DNA of 64,000 nt from Diplolepis rosae (GCA_030998225.1 JAPYXD010000680.1:4092001-4156000), one strand, 5' to 3'; shown: positions 10,662 to 21,457, counted from the first letter of the stretch. A program made the numbers and translations. Notes: generated from the sequence alone by a model not told the origin.

Positions 10662-11068
10662 TGTGGCGTGCGCTTTCTCTACACGTGTTTGGCAGAAGTT
10701 TTCCACGTTCTTCAAACTCAATAAGCCTTCAGTTTTCTTGTCGCGCCAGACCTTTATTTATGGCCAATCGCAATAAAACTGAATCCGCTTATTTCAAGAA
10801 AACGCACGTTCGTACCCGGACAAAATTACCCTGGGTCCCAGCTACTTTCTCTTTGAGAAATCGTGGGAAGGGACTTACCCTTTCCCCCGCGATTTTCCTT
10901 TTTGGGAGCTTTTTGGCTGGGGGGATTTTCGTCACTCTCGCTGGAACTTGCACCGTGGTCGAATCTCGCCTCTCGAGAAGACTGGCTAACTGCCTTCGGC
11001 GGGGTCGATGCGACCTAAGCTTACTCCTTTTGTAATTACGTTCAATTCTAATTTAATTAAATAAATAA
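10662..11068 (+). repeat. LTR copy 3
   Basis: Preceded by the same purine tract. It has two private substitutions (CCCTGGGTCC, GTCGATGCG). After ATAAATAA the sequence returns to mariner leader DNA. Confidence 0.7.
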
Positions 11069-11502
11069 TCATCTAGTGGACGTTAAAGTTTATTTCATTC
11101 ACCCATTCACGGACTTCAAATAAATAAACAACAAACCTTGAAACTTTTTCTTACTGAATAATCTATAAAACGTCAGATGTCAAATACCAAATACGGTCTG
11201 AAGTTTGTAATGGAGAAGAACGACCTCAAACGACTAAAGTCATCTGGTGGAAAAAAGCGAAATGACTTTGTTGTCAAAACCCAATATTTCAAGCCCATCC
11301 GACTCGAATTCGTATGCACACCATTACTGAATACCACACTCAGAAAAAATGTTCGGTCAAATTTACTAAAGCTAATCGGTTTAAAAATTCCCTGTTAAAA
11401 TGACTAAACTTTTAGTCAATTTCACCAGAAAAATTGTTTACTTATTATGGTTACAAAATTCTGGTTATATATATTCTGTTATTATTATTCCAGTTAATGT
11501 TA

Positions 11503-11812
11503 GGGGCCGTTCACATAATACGTCACACAGTTTATGGGAGGGGGGGTCTGCAAATTGTGACGTGGTGTGACATGTTGGGAGGGGGGTCTGCCCTCTGCGT
11601 TACGTCACACATTTAATGTGTACCCACGAAATTTGAAAAAAAGTTCTGAAAACATTATCTACAATAATAATTAATAGCTTCTTTTTTTACTGGATTTTGT
11701 ACGCGTTAACGAAAAATGTTTTATAAAATTAAGAGGTGTGACGTGACATCGAAAGGGGGGGGGGCTGAGGTTTGCGACTATGTGTGACATGGGGGGGGGG
11801 GGTAAAAATAAG
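11503..11812. repeat. GGGCCGTTCACA-ended MITE remnant with poly-G runs
   Basis: Starts GGGGCCGTTCACATAATACG and carries repeated TGACGT/ACGTCACAC words with G-rich runs (GGGAGGGGGGGTCTGC at about 11535 and 11576, and G runs of 9 to 12 at 11750-11803). Elements with this GGGCCGTTCA...ACGTCA head and long G/C runs are a common insect non-autonomous DNA transposon type. The right terminus is degraded, so its end is approximate. The G runs could also form G-quadruplexes. Confidence 0.5.
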
Positions 11813-11956
11813 TGAAAACGAAAATAAGACAGGGTCCAAAAGAATCTTAAAGATCTCGCGTCTTGTCTCAGATTATTTTTGCACAAATGTACATTTTTAA
11901 TAATAATATAAACAAAATAAAATAATTTAACAATTGTGGAGAAGGAGATGTCGGAC

Positions 11957-12027
11957 GCCTGTGTAGCTCAGTGGTTAGAGCAGTCGACCGACAATCGAAA
12001 GACCTGGGCTCGAATCCCAGCGCAGTC
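11957..12027 (+). tRNA. tRNA-like sequence (pseudo-tRNA or SINE head)
   Basis: 71 nt fold as a cloverleaf. Six of seven acceptor pairs form between GCCTGTG and CGCAGTC. The D arm is GCTC-AGTGGTTA-GAGC, the anticodon stem starts GTCGA with loop CCGACAA, and the T arm is CTGGG-CTCGAAT-CCCAG. Both Pol III boxes are present (TAGCTCAGTGG and GGCTCGAATCC). Oddities: C instead of the universal T at position 33, a C in the first T-loop base and one acceptor mismatch. The nominal anticodon is GAC (valine), but I think it a decayed tRNA or a tRNA-derived repeat. Confidence 0.4.
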
Positions 12028-13091
12028 AAAAGCGTCTTTTTTTCTACAGAAAGATTTCAAATTCTTAAACTTGAATTTGAATTTAATTTGCATTTATTTG
12101 CGATATAAGAGTTTGAAATTGTCTACGAGGACACCTGTCGGCAACGTATCCTATCTGATACGCGACTAGTGATTCTCCGATAATGTATGCAGTGGCAGAA
12201 ATTTCAAACTCAACTAATTAATTTGAAATAAATATATATTTTTTAATTTTGAAAATTATAATTCCCACTTCTTAAGTCATTATTCATTTTTAAGGTTATG
12301 TTAGCATTCAACCTTGAAATTTTTATAAATTTAACTAGATATTCGGTAATGTTAAATGGACTAAATTAGTTAAGTTTACCGGAATATAACCATTAATGTA
12401 ACGTGAAACTTTTTACCAGAAAAATTACAATGATATCAGCTAGAAAATTGTATTACATTAACTGGAATAAAAGATCAAAACAACCGAAAAGTCTTTACTA
12501 GAATATCTAACATTTTAAACTAGAATTCTGATTTTCAGTATAAAAATACTAACGCCAGATATTCTCTTTTCTGTTAGTAAAAAATCTAGAATGAGATGAA
12601 TTTATGGTATCGTCATATGATAAAGTCAGAAGGTGAACATTCTCCGACAAATGGACACCGAGGAAAAAATATTCTTCGTTTAAGCAGATTCCTCGCATTC
12701 TGATGCAATTTTTCTTCTGCATCTTCACAATATAGTATGTAAAGTATCTCCTTTCATTAGAGTCTCTCCTGGAGAGAAGGTCCTTCAAATTAAGAGACTT
12801 GTATTAAATGAAGATGAAAACTCCAATCATCTGAAGAGGATCATCAAAACCGTATTACATGCAAAGCACTTATTTGGAGAGGAAGTTATTTATTAGTATT
12901 CTACACCTCAAATGATAAATAATGGCTACTGAAATCAATTTTGTTAAAAAAAGGCAAAATAAAAAAATATCGCTGGAAGCAGAATGGATGATACAGGCTA
13001 TATGATGTGTAAGTAAGGTAACCCTCTTTTAAATCCTCATCCAGATAACAAAACATGCGGTTACATTACAGCTGCACGCCATGCAAGCACA
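12028..13091. other. no recognised feature
   Basis: AT-rich non-coding DNA. A short minus-strand ORF at 12549-12788 has no domain character and no splice context. Confidence 0.3.
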
Positions 13092-13093
13092 TA

Positions 13094-13954
13094 AAGGGTG
13101 ATCAATTTAGAGGTATAGGATTTTAAATTGAAATAAAACAATGAAAATTCAAATTGATAAATGTTAGCTGCAACTGCGCTTTAATTCGTCCATCCGTAAA
13201 CACCAATTTTGAATGACTCGCTCGAGGACTTCGGTCGGTATCTCGCTAATAACTTCAGTAATGTTGGCTTCCAATGCCTCAATAGTAGCTGGTTTATCCA
13301 CAAAACATTTAGACTTTACATACCCCCACAAATAAAAGTCCAAAGGTGTAATATCACACGATCTTGGAGGCCAATCCACCGGTCCGAGGCGAGAGATAAA
13401 TTGCTCACCGAAACGACTACGCAGTAAATCCATTGTTTCACGGGCTGTATGACATGTAGCGCCGTCTTGTTGGAACCAAATGTCGTGGAGATTACGGGCT
13501 TCAATTTCCGGCATCAAAAATCGCCCAAGTCGTGCCATAAGATAGGCTAAGTTGTTGAGATCGGCGCCGAATCGATTCTTCCGGGTCTTCGGCAAAACTC
13601 TCATTTACAGCCGCAATATTCTCTACAGTTCGGGCTGTACGTGGTCTAATCGGTCGAGTATCATCCAATAATGTTAAATTATTCTCGAGTTTGCCGATGG
13701 TATGCCGAATAGTGCGTTCGGTAGGACGATTATGTACACCATAAGTTGGCCTGAGCGCGCGATAAACACTTTTCACAGAGCGTCCATTTTCGTAATATAA
13801 TTGTACGATTTGTAAACGTTGTTGAGGCGTAAGTCTTTCCATGATGAAATGTCAATAAAAACTGAATAAAATTGTGTATTTAGTTTGACAGTACTCACGC
13901 GTGACATGTCAATAAAACCCTATTGGAAAAAGTACCTCCAATTTGATCACACTT
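13094..13954 (-). mobile_element. internally deleted mariner, DD41D type
   Basis: 861 bp with terminal repeats AAGGGTGATCAATTTAGAGG and its counterpart ending TTTGATCACACTT, flanked by TA at 13092-13093 and 13955-13956. Relatives are usually about 1.2-1.3 kb, so roughly a third is missing from the middle. Both ends remain, so the element could have been mobilised in trans. Confidence 0.8.
13164..13842 (-). pseudogene. DD41D mariner transposase with internal deletion
   Basis: The N-terminal part from ATG 13842 (MERLTPQQRLQIVQLYYENG and a second helix-turn-helix region to about 13520) is intact. The C-terminal part is intact in another frame (FLMPEIEARNLHDIWFQQDG to LKRSCS). A deletion near 13505-13530 removes the segment that should hold the first catalytic aspartate (the SDEAHF motif) and shifts the frame. 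QQDGATCHTA and CDITPLDFYLWG supply the second and third aspartates, 41 residues apart, the signature of the rosa-like DD41D group. Confidence 0.8.
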
Positions 13955-13956
13955 TA

Positions 13957-14643
13957 GTATTGGCAAAAACACAAGCACAGTGCCGGCATGAATTGAGGGT
14001 CATGCTTAACCCGCATAATGCATCAGCAACATGTCCAAAACACGGTGTGACTGTCGTAATCGTCAAGTTAGTGATTGTGTAAAATTTTTATAGATAAGAT
14101 TGAAAATGTAAAAAAAATTTATTGACGAATTCAATAATTTAGTAAATCTTTCAATGAAAGCTTCTAAAAAGTTGTCGAAATTCTCCCTAACTAATCATAT
14201 CCAAAAGTCGATGAAAATTAAAGAAAGTTCCGACAGCTAATATTTTCCGTGCAGGAGCGTTAACTTCAATCTATTGGGACTAAATTAATAACTCCCTACT
14301 AAAATAAACTGTAATTGTATTTTGTATGTTTATAATTGGTTTCGATTATTGAATATAGTATATTCATTCTCAGCTCGCATGATTACCGTGCTCGTTTCGC
14401 TCGCTTGTTGGAAATCTCCTAGATCCCCCACTTGGTTAAGATACTATTTTCTTTACATTATACCGTGATTTCGGAGCCTGACGCGAAACATCAAAAATGA
14501 TCGGTTCTACGATTGATTGATGCAACCACGAAACCAACATATTTACATGGCATTTTTTTACGCAGAGCACGGTAAACTAACAATTGAGGTTGGAATTCGA
14601 ATATTTTCAATCTTTTACGTCACTAGCGTGAAAATAGTATATT
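13957..14643. other. no recognised feature
   Basis: AT-rich DNA with no repeat or ORF that I can support. Confidence 0.3.
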
Positions 14644-14776
14644 GTGCAACTAGGGAAAAAAAAGTTTATTTTTCCCTAGTTGCACACGATTTTTTTTTTA
14701 TTGGAGGGTCAAAAAATTGATTTTTTTGTCCGAAAGGGGGAAATAAAAGGCACTTTATGACCCACTAGTAGAAAAA
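14644..14776. repeat. hairpin repeat, CTACTAGCGGG family (copy 3)
   Basis: GTGCAACTAGGGAAAAAAAA is inverted as TTTTTCCCTAGTTGCAC within 40 bp. Then come GGAGGGTCAAAAA and a right arm GCACTTTATGACCCACTAGT. It shares both motifs with copies 1 and 2 but is arranged differently, so it is a rearranged or chimeric copy. Confidence 0.5.
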
Positions 14777-14799
14777 CTAAGTTTTATCAGACAGACTAA

Positions 14800-14992
14800 T
14801 CATCGATCGTGGAATCGATCATTTTTGCTGTTTTGCATCAGGGCCTCAAAGACGCATTTCCCGCACGGGTATCAAAGAATAGTATATTGTTCGCTGTATA
14901 CCGAAAATTAGCCGAGTCGGTGACGTTTTGCTTGCGAAAAGTTGATTTTCCTGCAATATTCCCCGATACTGAGCAACAAGATATCCTACACT
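14800..14992. repeat. fragment of the TTCGCTGTATACCGAAA palindromic MITE
   Basis: TTCGCTGTATACCGAAAATT and GCCGAGTCGGTGACGTTTTG match the arms of the elements at 30795-31043 and 31787-32052. Only one arm is present. Confidence 0.5.
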
Positions 14993-15984
14993 GAAAAAAC
15001 GATTTGATTTGAGAAACAAAAGTTTTGTAGGCTTAAAAAAATAATTATGTTAGTATTTGTGCGACAAAATGTGTTTTTTTTTTTTGGTCTAACAAAGTTC
15101 CCTTATTCACTCAACAAATTTTTTTTGTTTAGCTAATGAAATAATTTTTGGCTTAAAGAAATAGTTTATTTGGTTCAACAACATTTTTTTTATAGATAGA
15201 ACTAAATGTTCTGAGATATAAGTGCATTTTTTTGTATTCTAATCATATAAATTGCGTCATGAGAGGTAATTTATTATTCTATTTAATTATGATTTAAATT
15301 TATTCTTTATTATAAATAAATAAATTAATGATTTTCTATCTCAATTTGTTTTCAGCTTCAAAATGTTGTCGGTCTGAATTTTGTCTTATTTATTAAAACC
15401 ACCTATATACTATGCAAAAAAATATTATAATCTTTTTTACAATTTAAAAAAGAAATTTACATCGATCCAAGATAATGCCTTGAAAAAAGTTTTCCTGCTT
15501 ATGAAAGGTCCTTGTCTTCTAGAAATTGTCTGAAACAAAGAAATGATACAGATTATTAATTAGTATGAAAAACTCTAGAGCAGTATGGAGATTTTTTGCG
15601 ATAAAAATAAACTTATAATTTCAAAATTAAGTATCGAATTTAGCGTTCTAATCCAACAGTTTTTTCTTTGAAAAAAGTGAAATTTTCAATAAAAAAAACC
15701 TTCTATAACCCTCTAAGGGATAGCGTGAAGAATAAAATAATAAATCAGGATAAAATGGCTTTCACCTTTAAAAACGTATTAGATACAATTTACAATTGAA
15801 ATAAACAATTTTATTCCCCAAGTTTTTTTTCGTATCTCGCATATTTTGTCAGGAAAATTGAATTTTTTATTTACATACACATACAAACGTTTTTGGTGAA
15901 TAACCCGAGTGGAAATCGTAACTCGGATCTATCTAAGTCCTTAAATATTTTTCCCTTTTTTAGCTAGGCCCTAATATGGAAATT
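14993..15984. other. no recognised gene; AT-rich
   Basis: Starts with ACACTGAAAAAACGATTTGA, similar to the CACTGAGAAAAAAG terminus of the elements at 43889 and 57114, so a worn end of that family may lie at 14989-15060. The remainder is AT-rich with no ORF. Confidence 0.3.
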
Positions 15985-16560
15985 TATGAAGGAACAATAT
16001 AGGCATACCACGTCTGTCTGTCGTCTATCTGGCGTCTGCAGAAACAATAACTCTCTATAGAATTATGGGATTGGATTTAAATTTGTGCACACTTCTTGAG
16101 GGACCAAAAAGAAAGACAAGTTCGTTAACCAGCCACATCCGACTAAACTTGTAAAAATAGGAGCTTTTTTCGTCTTTTTGAAAAAAACTTTATGAAAAAA
16201 TTCATAATTCCAATACTGGTTTCTGATAGTTCTCATAAATCATCTATTTCAGTTAAATTATACAAAATATGTACGAGAAAAATTTATGATACAAAATTGT
16301 TTACTACATAAAGATCTACAAGCTTGAACCGCAACATTTTTTCATAAGATGTATATTTTTCTTTTTAATTTAAAAAAATACTATTGAAAATCCAAAATTC
16401 AATTTTTTAACAATAATATACAATATTATAAAATTGACTCGAGTTTCAGTATTAAATTACAAAAAATAAATTATATGTTTGCGAAGAATATAAGACCGAG
16501 CGCGAAGCGCGACGATCGAATCGCGCGTCCCAGGCGCGCTTAAATTCGCGAGCGATGAAA
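15985..16560 (+). repeat. dispersed repeat R1
   Basis: Contains the R1 phrases TCTGTCTGTCGTCTATCTG, AACCAGCCACATCCGACTAA and the GC block GAGCGCGAAGCGCGACGATC with GTCCCAGGCGCGCT at its end. The internal ~154-bp units are fewer than in the 19.2-kb and 29.2-kb copies. Confidence 0.65.
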
Positions 16561-17154
16561 ATGAAGACAGTGGAGTTGTAGAGAATAATTTTCACGAAAA
16601 TAACCATGAATTATGAAACTCCAAAGATTTTCAAAAAATTAGTTAAAAACAAGAGTGAGGAAAAATTCTACTGCAAAAAGCATTATTAAAAGTATTATTT
16701 TTCGTAACTTTAAAATTTTTTTCATAAAAAATGATTATTCATTTATAAAGCACGACTGATAATATCATTTCAAGTCTTAAAATCATGGGAAATCTTTTTT
16801 TCCCAGGGACCTGTTTTTGCGCACGACAATTACCTTAAGGGCATGTGATACTTAGGAAATTAACAAATTTTATTGATTTTTGTTTTCTACATCTTTGTGT
16901 CCAAAGTACATGAAATTTAATTTTTAAATTTGGGAAAAAGTGGAAAAGATAAAACGGACGTAGATAGACTACTTTTGGTTTTGAAAATGAAGAAAAGGTC
17001 AATTTTAGCAAAATATACCGAAAAAATGTTTTCATTATTAAAGCCAAAAGTAGTCAATACGTCAGTTTTTATCTTGTAGATTTGGTGTTACCGGTATTTC
17101 AATTTTAAGAAAGATATAAGTTGTCTTCTCGGTGTTGCATAGATGTTTATTGAC

Positions 17155-17200
17155 AATTCGTCGACGTTTCGACGAAAGTGTTGGTCCTTATCAAGACAAC
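17155..17200 (-). ncRNA. hammerhead-ribozyme-like motif (a)
   Basis: On the minus strand: TTGATAAGGACC, 17 nt between the CUGANGA-like and GAAA-like boxes, then GTCGAAACGTCGACG, with AATAAACATC downstream. The first box has drifted from CTGATGA, so activity is doubtful. Penelope-like elements are known to carry hammerhead motifs in their terminal repeats. Confidence 0.4.
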
Positions 17201-17671
17201 AAAGAAAAAATTTTTACATTAGTTTATGTATGAAAAACGAATGATATAATCATTATATCAAATATGATATAAATGTTGACAAATAAATTTAAAAGAAAAA
17301 AGAGAGAAAAACATACCGTGGATAAATATCCAAACATTATTTCCTCACATCAGACAAACTTGAAAGCAGTAGATACAATAGTACTTTTTGTATTTAAATT
17401 TTCTTTTAAAATTCCATGTTAATTTCTCAAATTAAATTGACAAGCAATTTTATGTTTTTAAACTGAATGAATATCTCAAGGAAAATTTTTATGCTGCTGA
17501 CAATTTTATTAATTTTACAACAATTTTAAAAAAATTTACTTTTAACATGGAATTAAAAAAAAAATTTAATACAAAAAGTATTAATGTATCTACTGCTTCT
17601 TAAATAATTTATGCTTATATCCGTTGTTCCATTTGTTTTCATACATAAACTAATGAAAAAATGTCTCCTTT

Positions 17672-17715
17672 GTTGTCGCGATAAGGACCAAAACTTTGGC
17701 CGAAACGTCGACGAA
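17672..17715 (+). ncRNA. hammerhead-ribozyme-like motif (b)
   Basis: Plus-strand counterpart of motif (a): GCGATAAGGACC, 17 nt of stem-loop II with a GG..CC base, then GGCCGAAACGTCGACG and AATAAACATC. The first box is degraded (CTGATGA would be expected). Confidence 0.4.
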
Positions 17716-17895
17716 TTGTTAATAAACATCTATACAACACCGGAAAGGCCACTTATATCTTTCTCAAAGTCAGTTTTTATTTTCTCTAACATTTCCCAAC
17801 TTTTGAAAACAAAATTTAATATATTTTGGACACAAACACATAGAAACTGGACTAAATTGTTCACATAAACTTTCTACTTTTCTCAAGTACACTGT

Positions 17896-18199
17896 AAAAA
17901 ATATCGGTAAATTTTCGTAACATGTATTAAGAAATTTTTCCTAAATCCTTAGGAAGCATAGATTTTCCTACAGAAAATAGAAATATTTCATAGATTTGAT
18001 GAAAATCAATCGAACTTTTGACTTATTTCCGAACTATTAGGAAATATATCAAAAAGGTAAGAACATTTCACAAATCCCCTAAGTTGTAGAAACTTAAAAC
18101 TGGATATTTCTCCGACCAAACAGTAGAAACTATTCCCAGTTCTATGTCGAAAATATTTCCGACTATATCTTTGGAAAAATTTACGACCCATTTGTATTT
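17896..18199. other. no recognised gene; AT-rich
   Basis: Rich in GGAAATATTTC-type words and therefore partly self-complementary. No family assigned. Confidence 0.25.
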
Positions 18200-19029
18200 T
18201 AAGGTAGTTGATCCACGAAAATTAGAACTCAGGCAGAAATAGATAATTTTGCTTTCAAGAATAGAAATATTATTATTGAAGGGCTATTTTGGAAGAGAAA
18301 AGATTATTTTACATGAAAAAAATTTGAAACACAGAAAAATAATTTTATTAATAAATTTTATTTGTGCCCCAACTTTTTTCTTACCGCTTCTTACCAAATT
18401 TGAAAAAATTATGCGATTTTAATAACACAGAAAAAAAAGTCTTAAATTTGTTACGTCTAACAGACGATTTTGGCTTAAATTTAACCACCTCGTGTATAAG
18501 CGCATAAGTCTGTCCTTCTCTAATGGTCTAGTTTTTGTTACATCTTAAAGTTAGCCGATTTTTAGACTTGAATTAAAACTTTTTTTTTACAGTGAAATTA
18601 CAAATCTCTTTTTCAAGAAAAAGATTCCCTACAACTTAACCATTTCCAATTTTCAAAAATGAATAAATTATTCTCCAATTCAGCAATTTGTTTATAAACA
18701 TTTCCTCTTGGAAAATGTTTTTTTAATGGTTTTAGCCATTAAAGAAATTAATTTTTAAAAATCAGAAACGCTGAAGTTGTGGAAAATCTTTTCTCTGAAA
18801 AAGTGATTTGTAATTTATTAAAATCGCATAATTTTTTAAAAGTTGGTAAGAAGCGATAAGAAAAAAAGCTGTGTCAAAAATAAAATTAATTAATAAAATT
18901 ATTTATCTGTGTTTCAAATTTATTTCATGTAAAATAATCTTTTCTCTTTCAAAATAGCCCTTCAATAATAATATTGCTTCATGTAAAAGCAGGAAAATGA
19001 CCAACCTCGGACAATCAGATGTTTATTTC

Positions 19030-19071
19030 TTTAATAACGTTTCGATGAAACCATATGTCATCCTCATCAGA
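19030..19071 (-). ncRNA. hammerhead-ribozyme-like motif (c)
   Basis: Minus strand: canonical CTGATGA (19064-19070), 20 nt that can pair GATGA with TCATC, then CGAAACGTTATT (GAAAC at 19039-19043), then AATAAACATC, whose final ATC could be the cleavage triplet with GTTATT/AATAAAC as stem III. Best-preserved core in the window, near the 3' end of the Penelope-like element. Confidence 0.5.
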
Positions 19072-19205
19072 TTTTACAAATTATATTGAGTATGTAGAAT
19101 TCTATAATAGTTTTTTTTTAAATCATAAAAATAAAAAACAATACATTTTTAATAAAAATAATAATAATAAGTATATATATATAAATCTAAATACCTGTAA
19201 TTTTG

Positions 19206-20640
19206 TCAACTTTTTTACATTCTCATCATGGATGAGAAGGTATTGGTTTTATGTGAAAAATGACTTTCGAAATTTTCATCAAATCTTTACGTTTTGAGAC
19301 CCCCTGAGTCAGAAAAAAGGGTTTTTACGAAAGTGTCTGTCTGTCTGTCTGTAGGTCGTGTGCGGCATAACTCTCGACAGAATTATCAGATTGAATTGAG
19401 CTTTGGCACACTTTATCGGAGCCGAAAAAGTAAGGACAAATTCGTTAACCAGCCACATCCAATCAAAATTGAGGGATTGTGCACTACTTTTGTGTTTTTG
19501 AAAATAACTTTTTGAGAAAATCAAAAATTTCAATACTGGTTTTTGATAGTGCTCATAAATCTCTACAAATTATCTTGATAACATTTTGTGATTAAATCAA
19601 AATCCCATTTTCCAGTAAAATTATACGAGATACAAAAAAACGTTATGATACAATATTATTTTCTACATAAAGACCTACAAATTTGAATTGTAACATTTTT
19701 TCATAAGATGCATATTTTTCTTTTTAATTAAAAAAAAAAACTATTGAAAATCCAAAATTCAATGTTTTAACAATAATATGTGAAATGCGAAAAATACGTA
19801 GGAATACAAAGTTGTTCGTTTCAAAATGATCTACAAATTTTGTCTCACAGTGTTTCTGGAAAAACATATATTTTTCGTTTCAATTCCAAAAAATACGATT
19901 AAAATTCAAGAATTCCGTTTTTTAGACAAAATATATGAGATACATAAAAAACGTTTAGATGAAAAATTATTTGCCTAAATGAGGTCTATAAATTCTGATT
20001 AAGACATTTCGGGACAAGATGTATATTTTATGTTTTTATTTTTAATATTAAAAAAATTCGATTTTTTTCACCAAAATATGTGAGATACGAAATAAGCGTT
20101 GTTCTGCAAAATCGTTTCCTTAAATAAAGTCTACGATTGTTTTTTCTTTTTGAGAGATTTGGAAGAAAATAAATTATGCTAAACATGTAATTTATTAAAA
20201 AGTTACTGAAATGTATACAGAAAATCGAGCGCGAAGCGCGAGCGTCATGATGAGAATGTGTACCTTAAGGCCGATAGAGCCTTAAGTAAATTGAATTTCC
20301 TGTTTCACTTAAACTGAAAAAGAAATTTAGTGAATTTGAGAATATGAGTAATTTACATCATCTTTAATATTATAAAATTGATTTGAGCTTCAGTATTAAA
20401 TTATAAAAAATAAACTTAAACGTATGCGAAGAGCACAAGACCGAGCGCGACGAACAAATCGCGCGCCCTAGGCGCGCTCAAACTTGCGAGTTGCGCGCGA
20501 TAAGAGTGTGCCCGCGAAGCGGGCAGATTTTTTTAACTTCAAAGTACATATTTCCAATTGTTTTTTAATAATACTGTAGTCAATCTCAAAATTTAAAATT
20601 TTGTCAAAAAACATCGTAACAGGAACAATCTTCGAAATTT
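19206..20640 (+). repeat. dispersed repeat R1, long copy
   Basis: Starts near TTTTTACATTCTCATCATGG with a small CTCATC..GATGAG hairpin. Then come GACCCCCTGAGTCAGAAAA, a CTGT microsatellite with TAGGTCGTGTGC, AACCAGCCACATCCAATC and four ~154-bp units marked by GAGATAC-like words near 19625, 19780, 19930 and 20085. It closes with the CTTAAGGCCGATAGAGCCTTAAG hairpin block and the GC block near 20440-20520 (CCCGCGAAGCGGG hairpin). Confidence 0.65.
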
Positions 20641-20974
20641 TTTTTTTTTTTTTATAACAAACCAAAGTGGTCAAATTATTGATTCACTTTTTTTTGTCAA
20701 TTTTAGTTATAAAAAAAGTTTTTACACTATTGTAAAGAAAGTAAAACTTTTTTTTTCATTTTTCTTAATTTAGAACTTATTATAATAAAAGTGTGGATTC
20801 ACCGAAGTTAATAACAATGTACTGAGGAAACTAAACGGAAATCTATATGTGACGAATTTTACAGTGCCGTAGTAATAGGAAGACACTTATAATAAATTGA
20901 ACCTATTTTTATTTTATAAGAATATAGAATCAAAAATTATAAATTTTTTTATTAAATTAATTTAAAACTAAATT

Positions 20975-21330
20975 TTATGTGAGCTGATCCAAAATAATAT
21001 CATAAGAAGTGTTATAATCTTTTAAGTCAGACATTACATTAATACTATTTTTTCCTTCCTTTTTTATGTAAAACATTTCTGCAATTATTCTTTTAAAATA
21101 ATTTCTTTCTTTGTATAAAATTTTAATATTATCCCAGTCAAAATTGTGTTGAGAACCTGTATCATTTTTATTGTTAATTCTATGTTTTGTAACAACATTC
21201 TCGTATTTTTCATTTAAATTAATGTTTTTTTTATGTTCATCACATCTGACAAAAAGCATTCTTCCCGTTTGACCTACATAAGTTTTTGAACAATCCAAGC
21301 ATGGAATCTTATAAACTACATTTGAAATTT
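20975..21330 (-). pseudogene. Penelope-like element GIY-YIG endonuclease, C-terminal part
   Basis: The conceptual protein reads VVYKIPCLDCSKTYVGQTGR, then LFVRCDEHKKNIN, and ends SYDIILDQLT. The cysteine pair before TYVGQTGR and the R..EH downstream are the hallmark of the GIY-YIG nuclease fused to Penelope-like reverse transcriptases. RT, which should precede it, is cut off near 21340. Downstream residues show the usual NW/FDWDNIKIL and K.RN.KRII.E.FYI pattern of the domain. The fragment cannot retrotranspose alone. Confidence 0.75.
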
Positions 21331-21457
21331 TTTTAAATGAAGAAAATTAGTCGGACGAAAAAATATCATAAAAGTTAAAATAATATTGCTATTCTTGAAA
21401 GCAAAATTATCTATTTTTTCCCAAGGTCTAATTTTCATGGATGAAAACTACCTTAAG

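Larger units (their letters stand above)
9114..11068 (+). mobile_element. tandem LTR-int-LTR-int-LTR, Gypsy-like remnant
   Basis: A 774-bp unit repeats exactly: starts at 9114, 9888 and 10662. Each unit is a ~407-bp LTR beginning TGTGGCGTGCGC and ending in TTAATTAAATAAATAA, followed by a ~367-bp internal piece that ends in a purine tract (GGTAAGGGGG) just before the next LTR. The internal piece holds only the last 81 codons of a polyprotein: no gag, protease, RT or primer-binding site. LTR copies differ at only a few sites (near 9190, 10833 and 11008), so the event is recent. It interrupts the 5' part of a mariner. An exact target duplication cannot be fixed (AATA is a candidate). Confidence 0.8.
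7996..11284 (-). mobile_element. full-length mariner split by an LTR element
   Basis: The terminal repeats are TTGGGTTGGCAACAAAGTCA at the left and the matching TGACTTTGTTGTCAAAACCC-type sequence at the right, with TA at 7994-7995 and 11285-11286. Removing the nested LTR element (9114-11068) leaves about 1.33 kb, the normal length for a mariner. The transposase is on the minus strand, and 11069-11260 would be its 5' leader. A related damaged copy lies at 56540-58648. Confidence 0.85.
16845..17895. repeat. 1.05-kb imperfect palindrome with two hammerhead-like ends
   Basis: The left half (about 16845-17430) and right half (about 17435-17895) are reverse complements with mismatches. Landmarks: CATTAGTTTATGTATGAAAA at 17217 against TTTTCATACATAAACTAATG at 17636; AGTAGATACAATAGTACTTT near 17370 against its mirror near 17575; CATCTTTGTGTCCAAAGTAC near 16890 against its mirror near 17830. 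Each half carries a hammerhead-like motif. It could be two Penelope-like termini in head-to-head array or a long-inverted-repeat MITE. Confidence 0.65.
18979..21378 (-). mobile_element. Penelope-like retroelement, 5'-truncated
   Basis: Interrupts the right arm of the MITE and is flanked by a 12-bp direct repeat AATAATATTGCT (18967-18978 and 21379-21390), a target duplication. On the minus strand the order is: end of the RT-linked GIY-YIG domain (to 20975), a long 3' region, then a hammerhead-like motif (19030-19071) close to the 3' end. A copy of repeat R1 lies within the 3' region and is probably a later insertion. RT itself is missing. Confidence 0.65.
18200..21457. mobile_element. long-inverted-repeat MITE (copy A) split by a Penelope-like insertion
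   Basis: The left end TTAAGGTAGTTGATCC and right end ATGGATGAAAACTACCTTAA are inverted. Further in, CAGAAATAGATAATTTTGCT, TTATTATTGAAGGGCTATTT and AACACAGAAAAATAATTTTA in the left arm are mirrored in the right arm. Without the 2.4-kb insertion it would be about 0.85 kb, close to copies B (61453-62626 minus its insert) and C (62680-63351). Confidence 0.7.

Noticed and set aside
20468..20674. 68-codon minus-strand ORF
   Set aside because: Covers a poly-A/T run and the GC tail of R1; no coding character.
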